Part shown: positions 55,922 to 64,000 of the stretch, piece by piece
Layout: every line of letters begins with the position of its first letter
Position numbering within the stretch: position 1 is the first letter of the stretch
DNA from: Methanobacteriota archaeon
GTDB taxonomy: Archaea; Thermoplasmatota; Poseidoniia; Poseidoniales; Thalassarchaeaceae
Length of the DNA: 64,000 bases
Direction: 5' to 3'
NCBI GenBank assembly: GCA_002728565.1
Contig: PBUX01000064.1
Span: 28,432 to 92,431, forward strand
Program-made: the position numbers and the translations under genes
Notes under the pieces: model-generated
The model's input: only the letters and a program-made list of their open reading frames with translations
Database searches by the model: none
What the model was told of the DNA's origin: nothing

Positions 55922-56908
55922 ATGAGGGTCTTTCTGACTGGCGCGACAGGGTTGATCGGCTCTCACTTGGCGAAGTATCTAGTCGAGCGCGGTGATGAGG
56001 TTGTGGCGCTAGTTCGTCCAACGTCGGATACCGGTTTTCTGGACAGCCTTGAGGTTGTTGATCTGGTCCACGGAGATGTGAGCGATAGCGTCGACAGCCT
56101 GTGCTCCGTAATGGATGGGTGTTCCCACGTGGTGCATGCCGCAGCATTGGTGTATTCAGGACGTGGATGGGATGCGGTTGCGGCTGTAAACGTGGAAGGC
56201 ACTCGCCGAGTCCTCATGGCGGCGGCCACGAGCGGGGTTCAGAAGGCCGTAAACATATCTTCGGTGGCGGTGTACGGCGGCTCTGAGCTTGAGTACGACC
56301 AAGAAGACACGCCGGGTCCGGGAGCAGGGTTTAGCAATCACTATGCGCGTTCGAAGAGGGAAGCTGAAGTGGTGGCGAGGCAGGTGGAAAGAAACACCGG
56401 CCTTCCTGTTACGACGCTGCGACCCTCTGCGGTTTATGGTGAACGCGACCGGTTGCTAGGCCCAGCGATTCAGCGGCTCTTGAACAGTCCTGTTGTCCCG
56501 CTCTTTGGTTCGGGTGAGAACACGCTTCCTGTGGTTTACGCAGGCAATGTCGCGGTTGCTATTGGGGTTGTCTTAGGCTCACCTGGAGGGGGAGATAGTT
56601 ATGATCTAGGCATGGATCACCCCCTTAGGCAGAAAGACTTCTTCTACGAGCAGGGGTTGGGGATGGGTCGAGCCCCCCGATTCGTGCACCTGCCAGCTTT
56701 CTTGGTTCGCTCTGGCGCCCTTCTCCTCTCACGCATGGGGGTCGCTCCCCCGGGAGCCAAGCATCTTTCTCTAGAGCGGCTGGCACGGCTTGCGCTCGAG
56801 GAAAATCCCTACCTTTCCCGGCGGGCCCACCGTGATCTGGGCTGGGACCCTCCGCACAGGCACGAAGATGCCCTTAGGCGCACGGGCCGGTGGCTAGCCA
56901 GCCGTTAA
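55922..56908 (+). CDS. NAD-dependent epimerase/dehydratase family protein
   Basis: A 328-residue extended SDR. The Rossmann motif GATGLIGSHLAKYL is at the N terminus. HVVHAAALV, VNISSVAVYG (catalytic Ser) and HYARSKREAE (Tyr-x-x-x-Lys) follow. Overall it is most like dihydroflavonol-4-reductase/nucleoside-sugar epimerase-type proteins. The substrate cannot be assigned. ATG at 55922 gives the typical MRVFLTGATG N terminus; the 21 residues encoded upstream are not needed. Confidence 0.88.
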   Translation: MRVFLTGATGLIGSHLAKYLVERGDEVVALVRPTSDTGFLDSLEVVDLVHGDVSDSVDSLCSVMDGCSHVVHAAALVYSGRGWDAVAAVNVEGTRRVLMAAATSGVQKAVNISSVAVYGGSELEYDQEDTPGPGAGFSNHYARSKREAEVVARQVERNTGLPVTTLRPSAVYGERDRLLGPAIQRLLNSPVVPLFGSGENTLPVVYAGNVAVAIGVVLGSPGGGDSYDLGMDHPLRQKDFFYEQGLGMGRAPRFVHLPAFLVRSGALLLSRMGVAPPGAKHLSLERLARLALEENPYLSRRAHRDLGWDPPHRHEDALRRTGRWLASR

Positions 56909-57011
56909 CGAAAAAAGGAGGCAAGTAATGGCTCGGTCTTGTTGGGGGCGCCTACACTTGCTTTTTTTCATGACTAGGCTGTAAACGGACGTTCCGCGAG
57001 CAGAGAAGCAC

Positions 57012-58109
57012 GTGACAACAAATACCGACGCGCCCAAGGGATACGCGCCAGCCGGCAAAAACACCGGAGTCGTAAAGCCCAAGGGTACCTCTAAAATCCG
57101 GGCTCACGAAGGCTTGGAGACCGTAGAGATCCGGTCTCGGAAGCCTTCGTGGCTTAAGGTGCGCTCGCCCGGAGGCCCCAATTATCTGCGCCTGAAGAAG
57201 AAAATGAGGGCAGAAGGCCTCCATACCGTATGTGAAGAAGCTGGGTGTCCAAACATTGGGGAGTGTTGGGAGGCGGGAACTGCCACCTTTATGATTCTTG
57301 GTGACGTGTGCACGCGTGCTTGCAAGTATTGCGGTGTTGCACACGGCCTCCCGACCGAGCTAGACGAAGACGAACCTCGGCGTGTTGCACAGACCGTGCA
57401 AGAAATGGCTCTTGAGCACGTGGTTATAACGAGTGTGAACCGTGATGAGCTTCCGGATGGAGGGGCGGCCATTTACGCGGAGACAATCCGGCAGATCCAC
57501 CGGGAAGTGCCCGGCTGTTCCGTCGAGGTCCTCATCCCCGACTTTAAGGGTGACGAGGGTGCCTTGGAAACCGTCGTACGAGCGAACCCGGCGATCCTTG
57601 GACACAACCTTGAGACGGTTGACCGACTTCATCCCGACGTCAGGCCAGGAGGGCGCTACTGGAGATCGATTTCGTTTCTTGGTGCGGTGAAGCGACTCGA
57701 CGCCAAAATGCTGACAAAGACTGGGATTATTCTGGGTATGGGCGAGGAGGAGCGCGAGATTCGCAAGGCGATGGGTGATCTCCGTGAGGCGGCGGTGGAC
57801 ATACTCACGCTGGGTCAGTACCTGAGACCCTCAGCGATGCACATCCCGGTCGCCCGTTGGGTCACACCGGATGAGTTTGCAATGTGGAAAGAGGTGGGGG
57901 AGCAGGAGTACGGATTTAGACATGTCGAATCAGGGCCTCTTGTTAGGTCCAGTTATCATGCCAAGGAGCAGGCTCGTGAAGTCGAAGCGGGTGGACCGGG
58001 AGCTATACAGAATGTTATGGAGGTTGATATACCTGCTCCCGCAGAGGTCGTTTTGGAACTCGTCCAGCTCGAGCTCGGCAGACCTAGCCGAACGATGAGT
58101 GGAGGCTGA
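57012..58109 (+). CDS. lipA: Lipoyl synthase LipA
   Basis: A 365-residue radical-SAM enzyme that inserts two sulfurs into octanoyl groups bound to E2 or GcvH. The auxiliary cluster cysteines are in CEEAGCPNIGEC, and the radical-SAM cysteines in CTRACKYC. VVITSVNRDELPDGG and LGQYLRPSAMHIPV are family blocks, and RSSYHAKEQA supplies the late conserved Ser. An unusually long, Lys-rich N terminus (about 45 residues) precedes the core. The start is GTG at 57012. It is followed directly by pyruvate dehydrogenase, whose E2 is a LipA substrate. Confidence 0.96.
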   Translation: MTTNTDAPKGYAPAGKNTGVVKPKGTSKIRAHEGLETVEIRSRKPSWLKVRSPGGPNYLRLKKKMRAEGLHTVCEEAGCPNIGECWEAGTATFMILGDVCTRACKYCGVAHGLPTELDEDEPRRVAQTVQEMALEHVVITSVNRDELPDGGAAIYAETIRQIHREVPGCSVEVLIPDFKGDEGALETVVRANPAILGHNLETVDRLHPDVRPGGRYWRSISFLGAVKRLDAKMLTKTGIILGMGEEEREIRKAMGDLREAAVDILTLGQYLRPSAMHIPVARWVTPDEFAMWKEVGEQEYGFRHVESGPLVRSSYHAKEQAREVEAGGPGAIQNVMEVDIPAPAEVVLELVQLELGRPSRTMSGG

Positions 58110-58110
58110 G

Positions 58111-59175
58111 ATGGCTGAGAAGAAAAAGAAAAAGAACGCTCTCATCGAGCATGACATCAGCGAAGACCTTGCTCTCGATCTGATGCGCGAAATGCTGCTA
58201 TATCGCCGGTTCGAAGAGAAGGCTGGAGAAGCCTACGCGATAGGCAAAATCGGGGGCTTCTGTCACCTTCACATAGGCCAGGAAGCGGCAGCGGCAGGCA
58301 GCATTAAACCTCTGGGCCGAGAGGACTATGTCACAAGCGCCTATCGCGAGCATACGCAGGCGATTGCCAAGGGAGTCGACCCGAACGCGGTGATGGCAGA
58401 ACTCTACGGCCGAAGGGATGGTTCCTCCGGAGGAAAAGGTGGCTCGATGCACATCTTTGACGCCGAATGCCGTTTCATGGGAGGCCACGGTATTGTTGGC
58501 GGACAAGTCCCCTTGGCCACGGGCATCGCCTGGAAAATCAAGTACAGGGGCGAAGATTCGATCTCTCTGGTCTTCATGGGTGACGCAGCTGTTAACCAAG
58601 GCGGCTTCCACGAAGGTCTGAATATGGCGGCGGTCTGGCAGCTTCCTTGCATCTATGTAGTGGAGAACAACGAGTACGGCATGGGGACCGCCTTCGACCG
58701 AGTGTCCAAAACTGAAATGTCCACTAAGTCTTCTCCGCATGGCGTTCCGGCTCATGTGGTAGATGGCCAGGATGTACTCGCGACTTACGCTTTTTTCCGC
58801 GAGTTAACTGCTCAAGTTCGGGAAGGTGCCGGGCCGCAGTATGTGGACCTGCAGACGTATCGTTTCCACGGGCACTCCATGTCGGATCCGGTTTCCGGAA
58901 CGTATCGCTCGGTGGAGGAGGTAGAGCAAGCCAAAGATGAGCGTGATCCGATCGCAATTCTGGGAGATACGCTTAAGGGGGCCGGCGTACTGAGTCAGGA
59001 AGAATTTGAGCAGATGGATGCTGAGGCCCGACAGATTGCATCAGACGCTGCTGACTTTGCGGATGCATCACCCCTTCCTGATGCGGACGCGCTCTACAAG
59101 AACGTCTGGGCCGAGATCAACCCGAATGGCAGGCTTTTCTTTGACGGACGTCCGGAGCAAGGGGGGGCTAGCTGA
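58111..59175 (+). CDS. pdhA: Pyruvate dehydrogenase E1 component, alpha subunit
   Basis: A 354-residue subunit that, with PdhB, decarboxylates pyruvate using thiamine diphosphate. GRRDGSSGGKGGSMHIF and GGHGIVGGQVPLATGIA are E1-alpha signatures. The ThDP motif runs from MGDAAVNQGGFHEGLN to ENNEYGMGT. TYRFHGHSMSDP contains the phosphorylation-loop region. The ATG at 58111 follows the lipA stop by 1 nt with GGAGG inside the lipA end. A poly-lysine stretch (KKKKKN) lies near the N terminus. It shares one nucleotide with pdhB (TGATG). Confidence 0.95.
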   Translation: MAEKKKKKNALIEHDISEDLALDLMREMLLYRRFEEKAGEAYAIGKIGGFCHLHIGQEAAAAGSIKPLGREDYVTSAYREHTQAIAKGVDPNAVMAELYGRRDGSSGGKGGSMHIFDAECRFMGGHGIVGGQVPLATGIAWKIKYRGEDSISLVFMGDAAVNQGGFHEGLNMAAVWQLPCIYVVENNEYGMGTAFDRVSKTEMSTKSSPHGVPAHVVDGQDVLATYAFFRELTAQVREGAGPQYVDLQTYRFHGHSMSDPVSGTYRSVEEVEQAKDERDPIAILGDTLKGAGVLSQEEFEQMDAEARQIASDAADFADASPLPDADALYKNVWAEINPNGRLFFDGRPEQGGAS

Positions 59176-60155
59176 TGGCTGTTATGACTTATCGGGAGGC
59201 GCTAAACGCTGCTCTTTCTGAAGAAATGGAGCGCGACCCTGATGTTTTTCTTATGGGTGAAGAGGTCGCGGAGTATGACGGTGCCTATAAAGTCTCCAAG
59301 GGCTTGCTCGATATATTCGGGAGTCAGCGCGTTGTGGACTCGCCGATTTCCGAGCTAGGGTTTACTGGGTTAGGCGTGGGAGCCGCCATGGCGGGCCTGC
59401 GCCCGGTTATCGAATTCATGACCTTCAACTTCGCGTTCCTAGCGATCGATCAGGTGATCAATTCGGCGGCTAAGATGCACTACATGTCTGAAGGGCAGTT
59501 CCCGATGCCGATTGTTTTCCGAGGCCCGACGGGAGCAGCGCTTCAGCTTTCCGCCCAGCATTCTCAGGCGTGCGAGACATATTACTCACACGCCCCTGGG
59601 TGTAAGGTGGTGACCCCGGGAACGCCCGCAGATGCCAAGGGCCTTCTGAAGGCGGCAATTAGGGACAACGATCCTGTAGCTTTTATGGAGGGTGAACTCC
59701 TATACAACTTTAAGGGGGAGGTCCCAGACGATGACGACTTCGTAATCCCCCTGGGGGTAGCTGATCTCAAGCATGAAGGGGAGGACGTCTCAATCATCAC
59801 TCACGGAAAGATGATTCACGTAGCCCTTCAGGCTGCCCAGAAACTCGACAAGGATGGCATTCAGGCCGACGTGCTGGACCTTCGGACCATCCGCCCGCTT
59901 GACATGAGCGCGATCCTAGAGACGGTAAGAAAGACAAACCGTATAGTTTATCTTGAAGAGGGTTGGCCCTATGCCGGTACTGGTGCACAGATTGTTACGA
60001 TGATCCAGGAAGAGGCATTCGACCATCTTGACGCACCGATTATCAGGGTCACCCAGGCGGATATCCCTATGCCTTATGCGAAGAACCTCGAGATCCTAGC
60101 TAAGCCTTCGGCCGATCACGTGGTCAAGGCTGTCAATAAAGTTCTGTACCGATAA
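59175..60155 (+). CDS. pdhB: Pyruvate dehydrogenase E1 component, beta subunit
   Basis: A 326-residue partner of PdhA. MTYREALNAALSEEME, GEEVAEYDGAYKVSKGL, PISELGFTGLGVGAAMAGLRPV and FRGPTGAALQLSAQHSQ (with the catalytic His) are typical. VEEGWPYAGTG appears as YLEEGWPYAGTG in the C-terminal domain. It forms the alpha2beta2 E1 enzyme in the cytosol. It is coupled to pdhA by a 1-nt overlap and to pdhC by a 2-nt gap. Confidence 0.96.
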   Translation: MAVMTYREALNAALSEEMERDPDVFLMGEEVAEYDGAYKVSKGLLDIFGSQRVVDSPISELGFTGLGVGAAMAGLRPVIEFMTFNFAFLAIDQVINSAAKMHYMSEGQFPMPIVFRGPTGAALQLSAQHSQACETYYSHAPGCKVVTPGTPADAKGLLKAAIRDNDPVAFMEGELLYNFKGEVPDDDDFVIPLGVADLKHEGEDVSIITHGKMIHVALQAAQKLDKDGIQADVLDLRTIRPLDMSAILETVRKTNRIVYLEEGWPYAGTGAQIVTMIQEEAFDHLDAPIIRVTQADIPMPYAKNLEILAKPSADHVVKAVNKVLYR

Positions 60156-60157
60156 CC

Positions 60158-61420
60158 ATGGCTACTAAAGTCCATATGGAAGCGCTCTCTCCTACAATGG
60201 AGGAGGGGCAGCTCGTTCAGTGGCTCAAGAACGAAGGAGACACGGTTGCCACCGGTGACGTATTGGCCGAAGTCGAGACCGACAAGGCGACAATGGAGTT
60301 GGTTGCGCGTGGAGAGGGAATTCTCCGAAAGATATTCCTCGGCGCCGGTGGAACCGCAGAGGTTGGTGCGGTGATCGGGGTGATTGCCGCAGAGGACGAG
60401 GACATATCGGAGATCTCCGGTGTTTCAGGTGGCGGAGCCCCTGCAGTTGCGATTGTCGAGGAGGAGGTTGTCTCGACCCCTGACCCTGACCCGGTCGTTG
60501 AGGAGCCGACTTCGGGCAATACCGAATTAGCTTCTCCGGTCTCAAGAGGAGGTCGAGTTAAGGCGTCCCCGCTAGCACGGCGCCTGGCAGAACAGGCAGG
60601 AGTGGACATTTCTCAGGTCCCCGGGTCCGGACCGGGTGGCCGAGTGGTGAAAAGGGATATCGAGGCGGCAAAAGCTTCGGGAGATGCAACTCCCGCTCCG
60701 CCTGCTGCTCCTTCGTGGACCCCGGATGAAGCCGAGTACGAGGACGTACAGACGTCGCAGATGAGGAAGACCATCGCTAAGCGACTCATAACGTCAATTG
60801 GCCCAGTTCCTACCTTCTACCTTACGGTTGATGTCGACATGTTGCGGGTCATGGAGGCGAGGAAGAGTATGAACTCGATGCTCAAAGCCGAAGGAGCCAA
60901 GGTATCCGTCAACGATATAGTTCTTAAGGCAGTTGCTGGCGCTCTTCGCCAGCACCCGAACTGCAACGCGCAGTGGCATGATGGCTTTATCCGGCGCTTT
61001 AAGGCGGTCCACATTGGTGTCGCTGTAGCGGTGGAGGATGGCCTAATTACCCCAGTTGTGAGGCATGCACACCTCAAGGGGATAAGTCAGATAGGGGCTG
61101 AGGTGAAAGAGCTTGCCGGACGGGCCAGGGAAAAGAAGCTAAAGCCAGAAGAGTACACGGGTGCAACCTTTTCGGTGTCAAATCTCGGGATGTTCGGAAT
61201 CCATGAGTTCACTGCAATCATCAACCCCCCCGAGGCCGGCATTCTCGCGGTCGGTGGTATTGAGGAGACCCCTGTAGCGGTTGATGGCGAGGTTCTAGTT
61301 CGACCACGCATGCGCATCACCATGAGCTGTGACCATCGGGTGATCGATGGGGCCCAAGGATCGCGATTCCTTCAGACCCTCAAGGGCATGCTAGAGGAGC
61401 CGACAGCGATTCTCCTGTAG
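60158..61420 (+). CDS. pdhC: Dihydrolipoamide acetyltransferase (E2) of pyruvate dehydrogenase
   Basis: A 420-residue E2 core protein that moves the acetyl group to CoA. One lipoyl domain carries the lipoylated Lys43 in ETDKATMELV. A Pro/Glu-rich linker leads to an E1/E3-binding domain (ASPLARRLAEQAGVDISQVP...). The catalytic domain has SVNDIVLKAVAGALRQHPN and SCDHRVIDGAQGSRFL with the catalytic His. It completes the lipA-pdhABC operon. No lipoamide dehydrogenase (E3) gene follows, so it must be elsewhere. Confidence 0.96.
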   Translation: MATKVHMEALSPTMEEGQLVQWLKNEGDTVATGDVLAEVETDKATMELVARGEGILRKIFLGAGGTAEVGAVIGVIAAEDEDISEISGVSGGGAPAVAIVEEEVVSTPDPDPVVEEPTSGNTELASPVSRGGRVKASPLARRLAEQAGVDISQVPGSGPGGRVVKRDIEAAKASGDATPAPPAAPSWTPDEAEYEDVQTSQMRKTIAKRLITSIGPVPTFYLTVDVDMLRVMEARKSMNSMLKAEGAKVSVNDIVLKAVAGALRQHPNCNAQWHDGFIRRFKAVHIGVAVAVEDGLITPVVRHAHLKGISQIGAEVKELAGRAREKKLKPEEYTGATFSVSNLGMFGIHEFTAIINPPEAGILAVGGIEETPVAVDGEVLVRPRMRITMSCDHRVIDGAQGSRFLQTLKGMLEEPTAILL

Positions 61421-61474
61421 GTCATGGTCGTGAGCGAGGATGTCTAGGCGTAGACTGAGCCAGAGGAGGCTGTG

Positions 61475-63172
61475 ATGACGATTCTCACGCGTTGCACTTT
61501 TTGCGTTGCCATAGTTGCAACTCTTTCGTGTGTTGCTGCTGAGAATGACGTCCCCGACATGATCCTCGTAGGAGGACGAATCATTTCACCGGGTGCCGAA
61601 TGGATGCCTGATCCATCAGGATCTGAGGAACTTCCCACGGGCATAGCTATCTCCAATGGACGTGTCATGATGGTGGGACCGAGCGAAAAGGTCCGGGCAC
61701 GTAGCGGTCCGGAGACACGGGTTATTGATCTGGGTGGAAGGAGTGTGCTCCCAGGACTTGCGGACAATCACCTCCATTCGATTGGTGGGGGCTCGGGTGT
61801 CGACCTGTCATCCGCTCGCTCACTCGAGGACATTAGTGGAGCTTTAGCTGCAAGGGCTGGTGAGTTGCCCCCGGGGTCCATAATCGTGTCCAACAGTGAC
61901 TGGCATGAAGGTCAGCTTCTTGAGCAACGCCTTCCATATCGAGACGACCTTGATCGTATGGTTCCGCTACACCCCGTGGTCGTGGTTCGGGGTGGTCATG
62001 AATACATACTGAACTCTCTGGCTTTGGAATACTGGGGAGTAGACGAGACCGCGGCGGAAGTACCGGGCGGCCGTATTGGACGATATGCAGATGGTCGACT
62101 CAACGGGGAACTGGTTGATCGAGCGAAAGATCTGATATCGCTCCCTCCTCCCCGGACGCGGGCCGCGGAGGCCGAGGCGTTGGATGCGCTCCAGGCTCAG
62201 TACGGGCTGCTTAACCAGCGAGGCCTCACAAGTGTGAGACATCCTGGGGGTAGCCTCGAACAGCTAGCACAGATCCGTGAATTAGAGGAAGCGGGGCGTC
62301 TATCAATGCGAGTCGAGTTCCTCTTTAGAGCTCCAAGGTCAGCGAGCCCGGAGGCGGTTGAGGAGGCCATTGACTCGTGGACCAAGCCCCAGCGCAAATC
62401 AAGATTGGTGCAGATAGGCGGAGTGAAGCTCGGCGTAGATGGTGGGTTCGAGGGTGGCTTGATGCGAGATGCGTACGAGGGCCCTTGGGGTAACGGTGGA
62501 CGTTTCTATGGGCTCCAGACTGTTCCGACGGAGGACTTTTATCAATCAGTGTCGATGCTTGCTGATGCAGGATGGCGCATAGCTACACATGCGGTGGGAG
62601 ATGCTGCAATCGACTTAGTACTTGATGCCTATGCCGAGGCAGATGCGAAGGAACCCATAGCGGCAAAACGTTGGGTAATCGAGCATGGTTTTATTCCTCG
62701 ACCGGATCAGTTTGATCGCATGCTTGACATGGGCCTCGCCGTTTCCGCGCAGAATCATCTATACCTGGCAGCTCCTAGCCTCGCCAAGTATTGGGGTGCC
62801 GAACGCGCCGCGTGGACGACACCGCTCCGCGAATATATTGATGCTGGTGTTCCTGTGTCCTTGGGCACGGATGCCCCGGTGGTCCCGTATGACCCATGGT
62901 GGGTGCTGCACCACTTCACGACCCGGAGCACGATCAGCGCAGGAGTGTTTGGTGAGGATCAGGTTGTTTCCCGTCTAGAGGCCCTAGAAGCTATGACGCT
63001 GGAATACGCTTGGCTCACCTTTAGTGAAGCCGAAAGGGGAACCCTAGACGTTGGCAAACTCGCCGACCTGGTCGTAACGCAGGAGGATTATCTTCAGTGC
63101 GAGGACCCTTGTTTAGAGTCGATGAAAGTGGACCTGACTTTGCTAGAAGGTCGTGTTGTATGGGAGCGATGA
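61475..63172 (+). CDS. Exported amidohydrolase family 3 protein (YtcJ-like)
   Basis: A 565-residue protein with an N-terminal signal (CTFCVAIVATLSCVAAEN), possibly a lipoprotein because a Cys follows the hydrophobic stretch. DMILVGGRIISPG and LPGLADNHLHSIGGG open the fold with the HxH site. VKLGVDGGFEGG, RIATHAVGDAAIDLVLDAY and VIEHGFI supply later ligands, and SLGTDAPVVPYDPW the final Asp. GTLDVGKLADLVVTQED closes it. The reaction is some hydrolysis of an amide or ester. ATG at 61475 has AGGAGG 5 nt upstream; a GTG precedes it immediately. Confidence 0.87.
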   Translation: MTILTRCTFCVAIVATLSCVAAENDVPDMILVGGRIISPGAEWMPDPSGSEELPTGIAISNGRVMMVGPSEKVRARSGPETRVIDLGGRSVLPGLADNHLHSIGGGSGVDLSSARSLEDISGALAARAGELPPGSIIVSNSDWHEGQLLEQRLPYRDDLDRMVPLHPVVVVRGGHEYILNSLALEYWGVDETAAEVPGGRIGRYADGRLNGELVDRAKDLISLPPPRTRAAEAEALDALQAQYGLLNQRGLTSVRHPGGSLEQLAQIRELEEAGRLSMRVEFLFRAPRSASPEAVEEAIDSWTKPQRKSRLVQIGGVKLGVDGGFEGGLMRDAYEGPWGNGGRFYGLQTVPTEDFYQSVSMLADAGWRIATHAVGDAAIDLVLDAYAEADAKEPIAAKRWVIEHGFIPRPDQFDRMLDMGLAVSAQNHLYLAAPSLAKYWGAERAAWTTPLREYIDAGVPVSLGTDAPVVPYDPWWVLHHFTTRSTISAGVFGEDQVVSRLEALEAMTLEYAWLTFSEAERGTLDVGKLADLVVTQEDYLQCEDPCLESMKVDLTLLEGRVVWER

Positions 63173-63281
63173 AGTTTGTTTCGGGATTCACGACTGACCT
63201 GGCTGGCGCGTAAGGAGCGTCTTCGTACGTTTATCGCCCTGCCATTTTAAGGGTCATTCAACCGCAGCAAGAGGTGTCATC

Positions 63282-64000
63282 ATGTCCGGAGCCGAGCTTT
63301 TCTTACGAACGTCATGGGCAGCCGTCTTCACAGTCTTTGTGCTCGCAGGATCCCCGTCTACTGGTATGGCTCAAGACGAGCCTGTGCGCACCGTCGACCT
63401 AGAGATGTATCTAGACCTGGAAAGTGTCTCAGGTCCGCAGATTGCTCCCGATGGATCAGAGATTGTGTATACCCGGGGTTGGGTTGATAAGATGAATGAT
63501 CGGCGGGAATCGTCGATTTGGATCATGAATGCTGATGGATCTAAGAACCGATTCCTGGTGGATGGTTCAGGGCCAATCTGGTCTCCGGATGGCACGAGAA
63601 TCGCCTACACAGCGACTGGCGATCCTGAAGGCACACAGATTTTTGTTAGATGGATGGATGACGAGGGTGCCACGAGTCAGGTCACACGGCTTGAGTCCAG
63701 CCCCGGGGGGATTCGCTGGTCGCCCAATGGGGAGCACCTATCGTTTTCAATGAACGTCGACGCGGAACCAGCGTTTATGGTGACCCCTCCAGGGCGTCCC
63801 GATGGAGCCACGTGGGTAGAATCTCCTCGGGTGGTGACACGAGCTGACTATAGACAAGATCGGGTTGGGTTTGTGGATGGGGCCTGGAGGCACCTGTTCG
63901 TTGTGCCTGCCGAGGGAGGCACGGCACGACAGTTAACGGATGGGGACTGGAACCACTCTACGGGGGAGTGGACGCCAGATGGTGCGGAGCTAGTCTTCTC
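63282..64000 (+). CDS. S9-family (prolyl oligopeptidase-like) peptidase, N-terminal part, truncated by window edge
   Basis: The first 239 residues of a longer protein. A signal peptide (FTVFVLAGSPSTGMAQD) precedes a beta-propeller of the TolB/S9 type. Its WD-like blades read QIAPDGSEIVYTRG, IWSPDGTRIAYTA, IRWSPNGEHLSFS and EWTPDGAELVF. The catalytic alpha/beta-hydrolase domain would lie beyond the window, so the peptidase assignment rests on the propeller and the style of the start. AGAGGTG lies before the ATG. The gene continues past base 64000. Confidence 0.85.
   Translation, partial: MSGAELFLRTSWAAVFTVFVLAGSPSTGMAQDEPVRTVDLEMYLDLESVSGPQIAPDGSEIVYTRGWVDKMNDRRESSIWIMNADGSKNRFLVDGSGPIWSPDGTRIAYTATGDPEGTQIFVRWMDDEGATSQVTRLESSPGGIRWSPNGEHLSFSMNVDAEPAFMVTPPGRPDGATWVESPRVVTRADYRQDRVGFVDGAWRHLFVVPAEGGTARQLTDGDWNHSTGEWTPDGAELVF

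Overview
This 64 kb window looks like the origin-proximal part of a chromosome from a Gram-negative-type, probably marine or environmental bacterium. The mix of genes suggests the Gemmatimonadota or a relative: many secreted M14, M20, M28 and S9 peptidases and amidohydrolases, DUF1592/DUF1552/ankyrin cassettes, CcdA/TlpA thiol chemistry and a DUF4212 sodium symporter. The taxonomic call is inference from gene content only. There is no rRNA, CRISPR array, prophage or intact insertion sequence; one tRNA-Ala is present.

Layout. 1-3.6 kb: the end of one sodium:solute symporter, a secreted cyanophycinase-like peptidase, and a complete two-subunit (DUF4212 + SSS) symporter. 3.6-7.1 kb: catalase-peroxidase katG and a convergent secreted amidohydrolase. 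7.3-19.3 kb: the most distinctive block, a tandem duplication of a three-gene cassette (DUF1592 c-type heme protein, DUF1552 protein, ankyrin-repeat protein ending in a CxxC tail). A small DUF4168-like exported protein gene sits between the copies. 19.4-31.4 kb: M28 peptidase, a CGNR-type regulator with a repeated operator-like array, tyrS, purE, greA, a thioredoxin-fold protein, a tiny-ORF transcript, an M50/PpiC/iron-alcohol-dehydrogenase operon, an SDR enzyme and a CcdA-TlpA pair. 31.4-32.0 kb: a peroxiredoxin-like gene interrupted by one in-frame TGA exactly where the catalytic cysteine belongs, followed by a hairpin that fits the bacterial SECIS rules. It is a very probable selenoprotein. 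32.2-38.3 kb: M20 and M14 peptidases, tRNA-Ala(TGC), then a short region with an XRE regulator and membrane proteins.

38.4-52.6 kb is the replication and segregation core: thioesterase, pyrE, dnaN, a cluster of DnaA-box-like sites (candidate oriC), dnaA, then divergently rpmH-rnpA-yidD-yidC-mnmE-mnmG, a perfect parS site, parA-parB, an M23 peptidase, bactofilin and a Nif3-like protein. The start of rnpA is unusual: its frame is open straight through rpmH and no normal start codon precedes its conserved core. 52.7-64 kb: a second M14 peptidase, a zinc-ribbon/TPR protein, a nucleoside-sugar epimerase-like protein, lipoyl synthase with pyruvate dehydrogenase E1 alpha, E1 beta and E2, a secreted amidohydrolase, and the start of an S9 peptidase.

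How the genes work together: two themes recur. One is envelope redox chemistry (two DUF1592 heme proteins, CcdA, TlpA, KatG, the probable Sec-peroxiredoxin). The other is scavenging of peptides and organic compounds (secreted peptidases, amidohydrolases, symporters), feeding pyruvate dehydrogenase with its lipoyl synthase.
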